A stretch of 64,000 nt of DNA from Notolepis coatsorum (taxonomy: Eukaryota; Chordata; Actinopteri; Aulopiformes; Paralepididae), in contig OZ020591.1 of NCBI GenBank assembly GCA_963971535.1, positions 16,074,623-16,138,622 on the forward strand, written 5' to 3'. The position numbers and the translations under genes were made by a program. Below, piece by piece: positions 1-10,234 of the stretch; the stretch's first letter is position 1; each line of letters starts with the position of its first letter. The notes under the pieces are model-generated. The model was not told the origin of the DNA. It saw only the letters and a list, made by a program, of their open reading frames with translations, and searched no databases.

Positions 1-187
1 CACCAGCCTATAGCGGCTATTGTTATGATAATGCGAGGTAGCGCCGCAGGTAAACACAACGATCCGAGCCGAGCGCAGCGCGTTCTCGCGAGCGCGTGCA
101 TGTGCGTGCACGCGCTTCTGCTCAAATCTTTAATACTCAGTGAGGTACCACTGAGTGGTACCCCGTGCCATGAACAACGCATGCCTG
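1..187. other. Unassigned GC-rich flank
   Basis: No gene or recognised element. The first half is rich in CpG. A near-perfect palindrome (GGTACCAC-TGA-GTGGTACC) lies at 144-162. An L2 fragment begins directly after. Confidence 0.4.
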
Positions 188-503
188 ACTACGACTATGC
201 TTGCACCTCATGGTACCAAAGCACCTCAAAGGCACTAAAAACAAGATTACAAACATCACAAAACAAACTGGTCAGACTACTGCTTGACCTTACTCCTAAA
301 ACCCACCTCACCCCTGTCCACTTTGATAACCTAGGATGGCTTAGAGTAGACGACAGAGTACAGCAACTTGCAATGGGCCTGGTCTACAAGATACACTACA
401 CCACTAAGATACCCATGTGCATGTCGAAATACTTCCCAAAGGTCAGTGAATACCACGACCACAACACCAGAGGGAGTTCCACAAATCATGTTCAACCCAG
501 ATA
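188..503 (+). pseudogene. L2-type LINE, C-terminal ORF2 fragment
   Basis: The translation contains the region after the reverse transcriptase of an L2/CR1-group non-LTR retrotransposon: YDYACTSWYQSTSKAL, then LGWLRVDDRVQQLAMGLVYK, then HDHNTRGSSTNHV. The same protein segment recurs at 25613-26042 in a longer copy, which continues for about 45 more residues to the natural stop. This copy breaks off at about 503 and is followed by an A-rich run, so it is truncated at both ends and cannot be functional. The start is a break point, not a methionine. Element class is secure from the repeated copies; the exact family name is not. Confidence 0.85.
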
Positions 504-894
504 AAATAATAATATAAAAAAAAAAAAAAAAAACGTTTTTTTTAATAAAAGAAAATAGTCATAACTTAGAAATTAGATTGCATAGGTCTATGAATCGATA
601 TCGCGATTCTGTTTCGATTAATTGCCCAGCCCTACAGTGTGTACAGTAAGTTAGCTTGGTGATTATCATTGTGATGTAGGCTAAGCTGCCTAGCTACTGT
701 TAGCATACAAGCACTGTAGCCTACTTACGTTTTTTCTGATCCAGATGCATAAATCCACTTCTTCATGTTGCTCAGTTGCTGGTTTATACTTCGGTCCTAA
801 TGTTGGTGCAAAGTTTAATTTAGCCTGACTTGTTATAGCTGTACAGCTTACTAACTACTAAACAACAACTTTATCATAGTCTCAACTTTCACAT
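504..894. other. Non-coding stretch with possible hAT-type end
   Basis: AT-rich, no coding. At 621-635 the sequence ATTGCCCAGCCCTAC is the reverse complement of a GGGCTGGGCAAT end often seen on teleost hAT-type non-autonomous elements. No matching opposite end was found nearby, so at most this is one end of a degraded element (inference from memory). Confidence 0.35.
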
Positions 895-1143
895 AGTCAA
901 AATGGGTCCAGCTGCATGTGAGGAGGATAGGTTTAGCTCGGGCCAATCTCAAGTTTCTCAAGTTTCTTTATTATTTGTCATACAGAAGTACAGAATACTT
1001 TTATACAAAATGCTTCTTTATGTTACATTTTGTATAAAAGTATTCTGTACTTCTGTATGACAACTAATAAAGAAACTTGAGAAACTTGAGATTGGCCCGA
1101 GCTAAACCTATCCTCCTCACATGCAGCTGGACCCATTTTGACT
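895..1143. repeat. 118-bp-arm palindrome built from Rex1-type 3' ends
   Basis: Bases 895-1012 are the reverse complement of 1026-1143, with one mismatch noticed by eye and a 13-nt spacer. The inner part of each arm is the terminal 3' sequence of the Rex1 element found at 6784-10234 (TTTTGTATAAAAGTATTCTG, then a CTTGA-type tail). The outer part (about 895-948 and 1090-1143) is flanking sequence shared by both arms. A flank duplicated together with the LINE end suggests one inverted duplication, not two independent insertions. The locus would form a long hairpin in DNA or RNA. Confidence 0.85.
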
Positions 1144-1604
1144 TTGCAATGCAGAAATCTCTGATTGGATTTGCAAGGCTGCCAATCATATTCAACCTCC
1201 GTGTATTGGATGTCAAGGGCTGTCAATCAATCAATCCTCCATTCAATGGCAAGAGTTTAACTGCACAGACCGTGCTTAGATGAAGTTAATAGCCTATTTT
1301 GATTCGCTGTTATTTATTATTTATTTAACAATGGGTCACACCTGTGAAGTTTTCTTCACGAATAATTACTGCAGGCAATACTGCAGTGCAGGCCTGCTCA
1401 GAGCTGTACATTTTGGCCATTTTTGAAGAAAAAAAAAATCACTGGCACTTTTTTTACAGAGGAAAACATTTATAATAAAAAAATAATAATAATAATAATT
1501 TAAAAAAAAAAATATATATATATATAGTTTTTTTTTTTTATATATATGTATATGTAAATTAATAATAATTATGAATTATGAGTGAATTTGTGTTTCACGT
1601 GTTG
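1144..1604. other. AT-rich non-coding spacer
   Basis: Contains short A and T runs, (AAT)n and (TA)n stretches around 1460-1570. No open reading frame or recognisable element. Confidence 0.5.
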
Positions 1605-3355
1605 TCATAGAGAAACCTCCACTGGACCAAGGCAGCTTCCTTGTGCAACTCCAAAGTTGCTGTCATGTTTCTCGGATACATTGTCTCCAAGCTTAACATA
1701 GAACTTTCTCCCCTTAATGTATGTTATGAGCCAATTTAGTACATGATCGGAAAAGCCAACCAGTCTTTCAAGACGACTGATCAGGATATTATGGTCAATC
1801 GTATCAAATGCTGCACTAAGGTCCAATAGGACAAGAATTGAGACTTTGCCAGCATCGGAGTTTAGCCTGAGGTCGCTAACTATTTTAGTAAGGGCAGTTT
1901 CAGTGCTGTGATTTGTTCTGAAACCTGATTGTAATTCCTCCATGATGTTATTATCTTTGAGAAAGGAGTTTATTTGTACTGAGACTATATTTTCTAATAT
2001 CTTGCTGATAAATGGAAGGTTCGATATTGGCCTATAGATTTTTAGTTCGTTTACATCTAAGTTTGTTTTCTTTAGTAGTGGTTTTACTACAGCCGTTTTG
2101 AATGCATCTGGAAAAGTGCCTGTTTGAAGCGACATATTTAATGATTTCAAGGAGATGATTTGAGACACTATCGAACACCCGCTTGAGAAATGCTGTTGGT
2201 ATAGGATCAAGGCAGGAGGTGGCAGAATTACACTCAGAGACAATCTTACAGAGGTCAGGTAATGTAATACATGTGAATTCCCCCATAGTTATCTCAGGTG
2301 GGTTTCCACTCACAGCCAGATCTATATCAGAGGCAATGCTTGCTCTAATCAAAGATATCTTTTCATTAAAGAAAACTGCGAACTCTTCACATTTTGTGGC
2401 TGATTGCTGCGGTATATGGGGGGGTGGCATGTTAATCAGCCGGTCGATGGTGGAAAAAGTACCCTGGAGTTACCCATATTTTCTGAGATCATTTTGGAAA
2501 AATATTCCTTTCTCGCAAGTTGTATTGCCTTATTGTATGCGCCCATGGCGTCTTTGTATAAATTAAAGTGAGCTGTGAGTTTGAATTTCCTCCATTTTCG
2601 CTCGGCTATCCTACATTTTCTCTTGTTATCTTTAACATTGGTTTTATTTAACCATGGAGAGATTCTATCAGTTTTTACCTTTTTAACCTTCAGAGGGGCG
2701 ACAGTATCTAACACTGTTGACAAGGTGCTGTGGAAGTTTTGCACTATCTGATTTAAGGAGGAGGATTCACTGCATTGGTCATATGATTGCATCATACTAG
2801 AGAATTTTGCTTCAGCTCTAGCGTCCAGAAGCCTTCTGTGAACTAGGAATTCGCTTCTGGTCCTCTGTAATATTAGGCTTGTACCATAGAACACACAATA
2901 ATGGTCAGAAATTGGAATTTGTTTTACTGATACATTCTCAATGTTTAGCCCTGTTGTTATTAGTAGGTCCAGAGTGTTGCCATGTTGGTGGGTGGCCTTG
3001 TGAACATGTTGCATCAGTCCAAAACTGTCCAGTAGGTTCAGAAACTCGCAACCCCTGGGGTCATCCTTTTTGTTGATATGAATGTTTAGATCTCCATTAA
3101 GAATGATTCGATCATACCTGGTAATGCAGATCGATATGAGTTCTGAAAATTCCTGTATGAAGAGTGGTGAGTACCTTGGTGGTCGATACAATGTCACACA
3201 TACTACTGGCAGTTCTGTTTTCAATACAATAGCAAGGTATTCAAATGATGAAAATGTTCCCAGGTCAATATCACTGCACACAAATTGAGTGGAGATGATG
3301 GCTGCTATTCCTCCTCCCGTCCCACTTTGTCTGTTTGTGTTCCCTCTATTTTTTT
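1605..3355 (-). pseudogene. L2/CR1-type LINE ORF2, broken, minus strand
   Basis: Reading right to left: the end of an APE-type endonuclease (3355 to about 2830, with LNGDLNIHI for the GDFN-type motif and ISDHYCV for the SDH motif). A linker follows, then a reverse transcriptase with KPLLKKTNLD, YRPISNLPF, LQSGFRTNHSTETAL and the first catalytic motif LLDLSAAFDTIDH. It stops at GVAQGSCLGP (1605). The second catalytic motif (FADD type) and everything after it are missing, as is the N-terminal half of the endonuclease. The frame changes near 2430 and 2240, so the copy is dead. Sequence differs from the L2 copies elsewhere here, so it is a separate family of the L2/CR1/Rex1 group. Confidence 0.85.
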
Positions 3356-3359
3356 GAGC

Positions 3360-3737
3360 AGTATATATGATACCCACCACTGTGTCCTTTATGATATATA
3401 TGATACTCACCACTGTGTCCTTTATGATATATAATGATACCCACCACTGTGTCCTTTATGATATATGATACCACCACTGTGTCCTTTATGATATATATGA
3501 TACCCACCACTGTGTCCTTTATGATATATATGATACTCACCACTGTGTCCTTTATGATATATATGATAGCCACCACTGTCCTTTATGATATATATGATAC
3601 CCACCACTGTGTCCTTTATGATATATATGATACCCACCACTGTGTCCTTTATGATATATATATGATACCCACCACTGTGTCGTTTATGATATATATGATA
3701 CACTGTCCTTTATGATATATATGATACCCACCACTGT
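3360..3737. repeat. 33-bp minisatellite
   Basis: About 11 tandem copies of a unit reading ATGATACCCACCACTGTGTC plus CTTTATGATATAT, with small deletions in some copies. The unit length is a multiple of three and lacks stops in several frames, which explains the short open frames on both strands. It adjoins the 5'-truncated end of the minus-strand LINE. Confidence 0.9.
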
Positions 3738-3766
3738 GATGCTTTCCTTCATTTTATCTTCTAGCC

Positions 3767-3831
3767 CAGGGGTGGCCAACCCATGGCTCGCGAGCCGCAT
3801 GCGGCTCTTTGCCCGTCAATGTGCGGCTCTT
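3767..3831 (+). mobile_element. hAT-type terminal fragment
   Basis: CAGGGGTGGCCAACCCATGG followed by GCTCGCGAGCCGCATGCGGC matches from memory the terminal sequence of widespread vertebrate hAT (Charlie-like) non-autonomous elements. No opposite end (GGCCACCCCTG) was found within the next 2 kb, so the extent of the element is unknown. Confidence 0.45.
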
Positions 3832-5169
3832 CCATACATAAAAAAAATAAATTATAATGTCGTTCCATAAGGACGTAGAATAAACATTTACAAATTTCTT
3901 TTTTTAAATGGTCCATTTGCATGTTATTGGTATCTGAATCTAGGGACATATATGGATCAGTGTCAGAAATAGTGTGTCTGTTACTAGGCTTGAGTCAATT
4001 GTAATGAACCAAAGGAGAATATCAATTATATTAAAAAAAGATAAAATGATCTTTGACTGTGAATAAAATTTACCAGATCTGAAAAATCTAAGCAAATGAA
4101 TAAAGGGAAGATGATTAAACAGAAGGTTTTGTGGATACAGTACTGAATTCTGCCATCTTTTTTATAATGTAAATTTCTCCACCATTTTTCATCGTATTGC
4201 AACACCGTTTTTTGCAAGACGTTCACAGAAAGGTAGAGAAACTAACTGTGTTCTGTTTTATGGCAATGACGTTCAGGTTTGTGGGAGATAATCCCAAAAA
4301 ATAAGAGAAATAAAAAAGTAAATCCAGAAGTCAGATGATTGACAGGGGCTGGTGTGAGCTGGGTAGGGTAGTTTTTCGAAATTCGAAAGCCCCGAGTCTC
4401 TTCCTTCAAAAGACTACACTCACTTTTGGCTGTGCCACTTCCTCCTGTCAATATCCACCGGTTTCCGACTCAATGCCCTGAGATTTCTATAATCTTATAT
4501 TTCACTAATAACAGTTAAAATAATTGGTAAACAAACGTAATGCTGAAAATATACACTTTTACTGTATATCTCGGGCTTAAGAGGTTAACCCTGTGAGGCC
4601 CAAATTAAAAAGACATTAGCAACTTCAGAGGCCAGAGGGTGGGACATATAAACACATTTACTATCAAATAGCATTGTGAGGCTGAACAACAGGACCAATT
4701 GACTATACATGTGCTTAAATTTTTTTAAATAAACATTCTTTTTTTAAATGGCTAAAAGTAATTTTGCAACTGTGGGTCTCGGGGTACTTTTAACCCTGTG
4801 AGGCCCAAATAAAAAGAGGATGAAGACCAGAAGAATACTTTTTCGTCTTGTTTACATAAGGCTCCTCCATTTTCAATTCATCAAGACATTTATGACATAC
4901 AAGACATACAAATATACGGTACTGTGTAAGAAAAAGAGATCATAAAAAAATATACATCCGAAGGGGAAGAAACTGTACAGTGGGGGGGATTTTGACATTT
5001 ACCGGGGCCAGTTTCTAATTGCAGCCACCCGTAGGTGGGCAGGGGTAAGGTGGGTTTTAGGAGTAAGGCCAAGCAGTAGGGTAGGTGTGGAAGTAACGTT
5101 ATCATCAGGCTGACTGATGGTGATTTGTGCGTCGCCCTCCCGGCCACAGGAGATTTTATAAAAAAAAAG
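3832..5169. other. Non-coding stretch with two TTAA-flanked direct repeats
   Basis: No convincing coding sequence. The motif TTAACCCTGTGAGGCCCAAA occurs at 4585 and again at 4790 in the same orientation. TTAA followed by CCCT resembles a piggyBac-type end, but the copies are direct, not inverted, so no complete element can be defined. Confidence 0.45.
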
Positions 5170-5180
5170 ACAAAATAATG

Positions 5181-5495
5181 GGTGGGCGCAGCGGACTAGG
5201 CGCTCGTCACCAACGCAAGATACACTGGTATCGAATCCGGCTGTCAGCGTTGCCTCCGGCTTGGCCGGCTGTCATAATCACCAACATCACCAATGAGAGT
5301 CCGCGCTGTCAGGTGAAAAGAGGCTGCTGGCTGTCTCCTATGTCTCGGAGGAAGCATCTGATAGACTTCAGGGCTCCCTAGACCGACCAGTGGGGGGCAT
5401 ATGCGAGCAACGACCAGGAAGGGGAGGGGGGAATTGGCATAACGACTAAAATTGGGATGGGAGAAAAAACACAGAAAAAGTGGATAAAAAAAAAT
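5181..5495 (+). mobile_element. tRNA-derived SINE with 11-bp target duplication
   Basis: The head carries polymerase III internal promoter boxes: an A-box-like GGGCGCAGCGG near 5184 and a B-box-like GGTATCGAATCC at 5227-5238. The body (GTCAGGTGAAAAGAGGCTGC, then AATTGG near the end, then an A-rich tail) follows the layout of a tRNA-derived SINE common in teleosts. The 11-bp sequence ACAAAATAATG is found on both sides (5170-5180 and 5496-5506), a clean target-site duplication from LINE-type integration. Non-coding; it would rely on a partner LINE for its enzymes. Confidence 0.85.
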
Positions 5496-5506
5496 ACAAA
5501 ATAATG

Positions 5507-6223
5507 ATGTATGATGAATATAATAATAATTTAAAGTATAAAACGTCTCTTAAAATCTAAAAACAACCACAAGTAGTGCAGTTCATCACTTAAATAGGTA
5601 TGTGACTGGCAAAGGACATTAATATTGTATACAGGGCACACAAAATCCAAACCTTAACAAGAAATGTCTTCAGACAAACATTTTTCTTTATTTGCCCATA
5701 ATGGTAAATTGCAAGGACATAACTGTATATAAGACTAAATAAGTTACACTTCAAATTAGCAGTGCAAATCAGTTTAAATCTGTCATACAATCTTTTTTTA
5801 TTGAGAAAGTGTGTAAATCACTAATAGAACAAAAACAACAAACTGCGCGCGCACACGTGTCACAGATCTACCATGTCTGCTGGCCACTTTTTCATATTTG
5901 TCTTCCTGGCCCTCTTAGAAGACGAAGACCATTTGGCTCCACATGGCTCGGGTTGACTTGCTCCAGCCTTCCTGATGCGGATCAAGTCTTCAGCAGTGGA
6001 GGCTGCTGCTGTTCTTAATACCATTCTGGGCTGAAAATCCATGCTCTCACTGAGCGGAGGAGATCGGCATCACAAGCAGTATTTCAGCCAAGTGCAGGAA
6101 GTTCTGACATACAAGTAACTAGGAGTAAAACTATAGATTTAATAGATAGAAATGTCCGACTTGTACATATATATTCTCTGCTTCGAAGTGGTTATGCTTT
6201 GGCCCTCTTTCGAAGTGGGTAAT
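5507..6223. other. Non-coding spacer
   Basis: AT-rich to about 5800. A more mixed segment then has a 60-codon minus-strand open frame (6042-5860) with no recognised motif. No element ends are visible. The L2 copy begins at about 6224. Confidence 0.4.
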
Positions 6224-6783
6224 GGTACACTGGTTGAAGAAACCTGGCTTGGCTTCAAAACCAAATTCTCAACAATACTAAACAACATGGCCCCCCTAAG
6301 AACCACCAGGGTAAAAAATCGCGCTGAGCCGTGGATGCACACTGAAATACTGACCGCTATGAAAGCCAGAGACAAAAAATTCTCTGAATTTCGTAAAAGT
6401 CAGTCAAAGCTTACCAAAAGCACGAGCAGTGAACTCCAAGCCTACGTGACTGAACTCAAACTAGAAAGAAACAGACTAAGAAATGACGTAAACTCCATGA
6501 TAAAAACTGCAAAAAAAAATTTCATCAATGACAAAACTGAGGAAAACAAAAATAAACCACGTGAACTTTGGAAATTACTCAATAATCAACTAGGCTGCAG
6601 TAAAAAACTTAAAACCAGGTTCTCAAACATAAACATAAAGACAGACAACACGCTCATCACAGACAAACTGGATGTAGCCAATTACTTAAACACGTTCTTC
6701 ACAAACATAGCCACAACACTAGTAAACAAACTACCCTCCCACTCAGGGCAGTATGGGGTAGAACACATAGTAGCATACTACAA
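6224..6783 (+). pseudogene. L2 copy A, 5' part (endonuclease-RT linker)
   Basis: 5'-truncated L2 ORF2. It starts at NGTLVEETWLGFKTKF, corresponding to the end of the endonuclease domain in copy B (about 13360), and runs through the linker (MIKTAKKNFINDKTEENKNK) to VEHIVAYY. It is cut at 6783 by the Rex1 insertion; the continuation KNLGV starts after 10234. The last seven bases (ACTACAA, 6777-6783) are repeated after Rex1. The frame is open up to the insertion point. Confidence 0.9.
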
Positions 6784-6793
6784 TGATACTTTT

Positions 6794-7870
6794 ATGATCA
6801 TGGCGCCGCAACGAACGGCTGCCTCTCTGATCGCTCCGTCGAGACTGTGCTTTCTTTTGTTAATTTTTATAGTATTAAGAGTTTTATTTGCACCTACTGT
6901 TGGTGCATTATACGTGTATGACCGTCAGTCAATCATTGACATTGGATTAAAGAAAACTTACCGATTGGATTGCTCTCTGGATCGGATTGCCGAACAACAA
7001 CAATGGCCAGCGGAGATCCTTTGTTGTGGCCGTGGCCAAAGCCAGGAGACGCCACGACGAAGAGGGAAGAGAGCCGGAGTCCGGAACAGACTGAGGTCCA
7101 AACGACACAGAACCACATTGCCCAGCATATTGTTGGCCAATGTGCAATCGATAGGAAATAAACTGGACGACATCAGAGCACGGATCCAATTCCAGAGGGA
7201 CATTCGAGATTGTAACGTCCTCTGTTTCACAGAAACTTGGCTGAGTCCAGATGTCCCGAATCACGCAATAGAACCGGCAGACCACTTCTTCGTCCTTCGC
7301 AAGGACCGGACGGCAGAAGAGTCACTAAAGAAGAAAGGAGGCGGCATTGCCTTCATGATAAACAAGGAGTGGTGCGATGTAGGCAACGCAAAGGAACTGT
7401 CTAACCACTGCTCCCCAGCCCTAGAGTTTATCACGATAAAATGTCGACCCTTCTTCCTCCCAAGAGAGTTAACGTCCATCATCCTCATCGGAGTGTACAT
7501 TCCACCACACGCGAACACTGGGGTCACACTTTCAAAACTTCACGACGAGGTAAACAAACTCCAGAAAGCTAATGTTGACGCTGCCATTTTGGTTCTGGGT
7601 GATTTCAACAGCGCGCGTCTTAAAAAGGTGTTGCCGAATTTCTATCAGCATGTGACCTGTCCCACCAGAGGCGAGAACATATTAGACCATGTATACTCGC
7701 AATTTAAGAATGGGTATAAGTCACAGGCTCTTAGTCCATTCGGTAAATCGGACCACGCCGCCATCTTTCTTTTGCCAAAGTACAAACAAAGTCTCAAGCG
7801 AACGCCGGTGGTCTCGCGAGAGGTTAAGCGTTGGGCCGTGACGTCAGAGGAGTCACTCCAAGCTGCACAG
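6794..7870 (+). pseudogene. Rex1 ORF2, N-terminus and endonuclease
   Basis: The first in-element ATG is at 6794 (MIMAPQRTAAS). A strongly hydrophobic stretch follows (LCFLLLIFIVLRVLF), then YDRQSIIDIG and a basic region. The APE-type endonuclease spans about 7127-7790: ANVQSIGNKLDD (catalytic Asn), CFTETWL (catalytic Glu), GGGIAFMIN, LVLGDFNSA (GDFN motif) and GKSDHAAI (SDH motif). These catalytic residues are all visible. In this role the enzyme nicks target DNA to prime reverse transcription. Near 7845-7885 the conserved continuation moves to another frame, so the protein is frameshifted after the endonuclease. Upstream in-frame codons belong to the L2 host sequence and are not part of this gene. 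Confidence 0.85.
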
Positions 7871-9758
7871 ACTGGAGTGTATTCCGTGATAACACAGCCA
7901 ATATTAACGAATACACTGAAACGGTGCTTGACTATGTCTGTACTCTGGTAGAAGAAACAATCCCCTCCACCACAATTAAAATCTACCCAAATCAAAAGCC
8001 CTGGGTAGACAAATCCGTCCGTGAGGCTCTGAAAGTGCGCACATCAGCATACAACACCGGGCTGGAGACAGGCAACATGGAAGAACACAAGATGGCAAGA
8101 TACAACGTCAGGAGAGCAGTAAAAGAGACAAAACGGCGTTACAGGGATAAAGTTGAACTTCAGTTCGAACAGGCTGACTCTAGAGGCATGTGGCAGGGCC
8201 TCAGAACAATGACAGATTACAAAGGCACCTCCCTCAAACTGAACAATGACATCTCCTTAGCAAATTATCTCAATTCCTTCTATGCGAGGTTTGAGGCTGT
8301 GAATAAAAACACCAGCCTACAAACCACGGCAATGGGGGGGGGGGGTCTGCTGATGGAGACTCAGTGTTCAGGGTAACAGAGCATGAGGTGAGACGGATCT
8401 TTAAAAAAGTGAATATCAGGAAGGCAGCAGGACCGGACGGCATCCCCGGCCGCGTCCTAAAAATCTGTGCCGACCAACTGGCCCCGGTATTCACTGACAT
8501 CTTCAACCTGTCCTTGGAACAGGCTGTCATCCCCACCTGTCTGAAGAAGTCCACCATCATCCCTGTACCCAAAAAATCTACGCCCACTTGCCTCAACGAC
8601 TACCGCCCTGTAGCCCTCACCTCCATAGCCATGAAGTGCTTTGAGAAGCTAGTGAAGGGCTACATCTGTTCCTCCCTCCCCATCAACCTGGACCCTCTGC
8701 AATTTGCATATCGCCCCAACAGGTCCACGGAGGACGCCATAGCCCATGTGCTGCACACAGCAGCATCACACCTGGACAAGAGGCAGGGGAACTATGTGAG
8801 AATGCTGTTCATCGACTACAGCTCAGCATTCAATACCATAGTCCCCTCCAAACTCATAGCCAAGCTCAGGGACCTGGGCTTGAACTATGACCTCTGCCAG
8901 TGGGTCTTGGACTTCCTGACGGGCAGACCCCAGGTGGTAAGAGCAGGCAACTGCACCTCCTCATCCATCACGCTCAACATAGGGGCCCCCCAGGGCTGTG
9001 TTCTGAGCCCCCTCCTCTACTCCCTGTACACACATGACTGCGTAGCACAGCGGAACAACAACACCATCATCAAATTTGCTGATGACACAGTAGTGGTGGG
9101 CCTGATCTCTGCCAACGACGAAAGGGCCTACCTGGAAGAGGTAGAGAACCTGTCACAGTGGTGTCAGGAGAACTGCCTCTCCCTGAACGTCGGCAAAACA
9201 AAAGAGATGATTGTGGACTTCAGGAGGTCGGGGGTCAAGGACTACAGCCCCCTCAGCATCGACGGGGCACCGGTTGAGAGAGTGAACAGTTTCAAGTACC
9301 TCGGAGCCCACATATCCGAGGATTTGACATGGACCACACACATTGACAGTGTTGTGAAGAAGGCACGACAACGCCTCTACTTCCTCAGGCGCCTAAGGAA
9401 GTTCCAAGTCAGTCAGAAGATCCTTAGGAACTTCTACTCATGTACAATAGAGAGCATCCTGACTGGCAACATCACCTCCTGGTTTGGGAATAGCACTGCA
9501 CAAGACCGTAGCAGACTACAAAGAGTGACACGTTCAGCCGAACGCACAATTGGAGGGGGGCTTCCCACCCTCCAGAACATTTACAACAAGCGGTGCAAGG
9601 GGAAGGCTAAGAGAATTATTAAGGACTCGAGCCACCCGAACAACTGCCTCTTTGAACTGCTGCGGTCAGGCAAGCGATACCGGAGTCTTAAGGCGAGCAC
9701 AGAAAGCCTCAGAAGAAGCTTCTATCCCCAGGCCATCAGGCTGCTAAACGAACAATAA
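7871..9758 (+). pseudogene. Rex1 ORF2, reverse transcriptase part
   Basis: The continuation TDWSVFRDNTANINEY to YARFEA lies in one frame up to a run of 12 G at 8334-8345. The rest then lies in a second frame from about 8364. Reverse transcriptase motifs are complete: [55 protein letters not shown] (first catalytic Asp), [13 protein letters not shown] and FADDTVVVG (9075-9086, catalytic Asp pair). The C-terminal domain includes [17 protein letters not shown]. The second break sits exactly on a homopolymer, so it could be a sequencing error; the first cannot be explained that way. Confidence 0.85.
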
Positions 9759-10234
9759 ACACTATGCAACAACCATCAAATGCACACAGCACACACACCC
9801 ACACGCACACACTCACTTAAACAAACAACACACTGCAGCACCCACTCTCCACACTTTAGATCACACAAACACACTTTATATTTATTGATAAAGGATTTGC
9901 ACTACAACTCGTACACCTACTGTAAATTGTACCTAAATTGCACCTCATCCTATTTCTGCCTTGCACTATATAGTATTGTATATTAGTACACTACACAGTA
10001 TTGTATATTATATGGTAACTCAGTTACGTCTACTCTGCATCGAACATTGTACATATGTCTATACTGAACACTGTGACCTAATTTTTTTACTTCTAATTTA
10101 CATGCTATACTATGTTATTTTATTTCATACTTATCTTGTCTTGCACAGTCTCTGGAGCGTAACAGTAAGAAGCATTTTGTATAAAAGTATTCTGTACTTC
10201 TGTATGACAACTATTAAAGAAACTTGAACTTGAA

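Larger units (their letters stand above)
6784..10234 (+). mobile_element. Rex1-type non-LTR retrotransposon, near full length
   Basis: A 3.45-kb insertion flanked by a perfect 7-bp duplication (ACTACAA at 6777-6783 and 10235-10241) inside L2 copy A. It has a short 5' leader, an ORF2 with endonuclease and reverse transcriptase, a stop at 9756-9758, a 3' untranslated region of about 475 bp and a CTTGAA tail. Rex1 assignment rests on YSSAFNT and RLYFLRRL, which correspond to conserved Rex1 priming regions known from fish surveys. Related 3' ends occur in this window at 895-1143, 34888-35475 (minus), 59322-59539 and 59840-60110. The coding frame is broken twice, so this copy is not autonomous. 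Confidence 0.85.

Noticed and set aside
3346..3715. Open frames of 76-93 codons on both strands
   Set aside because: They are translations of a 33-bp minisatellite whose length is a multiple of three; no protein family.
5181..5260. A tRNA gene
   Set aside because: Promoter boxes are present, but the sequence does not fold as a tRNA by eye and continues as a SINE body with A tail and target duplication.
5860..6042. 60-codon minus-strand frame
   Set aside because: Reads smoothly but matches no family I recognise, and no splice context was convincing.
6152..6223. Start of the 599-codon frame spanning L2 and Rex1
   Set aside because: The frame is a fortuitous fusion: flank, L2 linker and Rex1 happen to be in phase across the insertion site.
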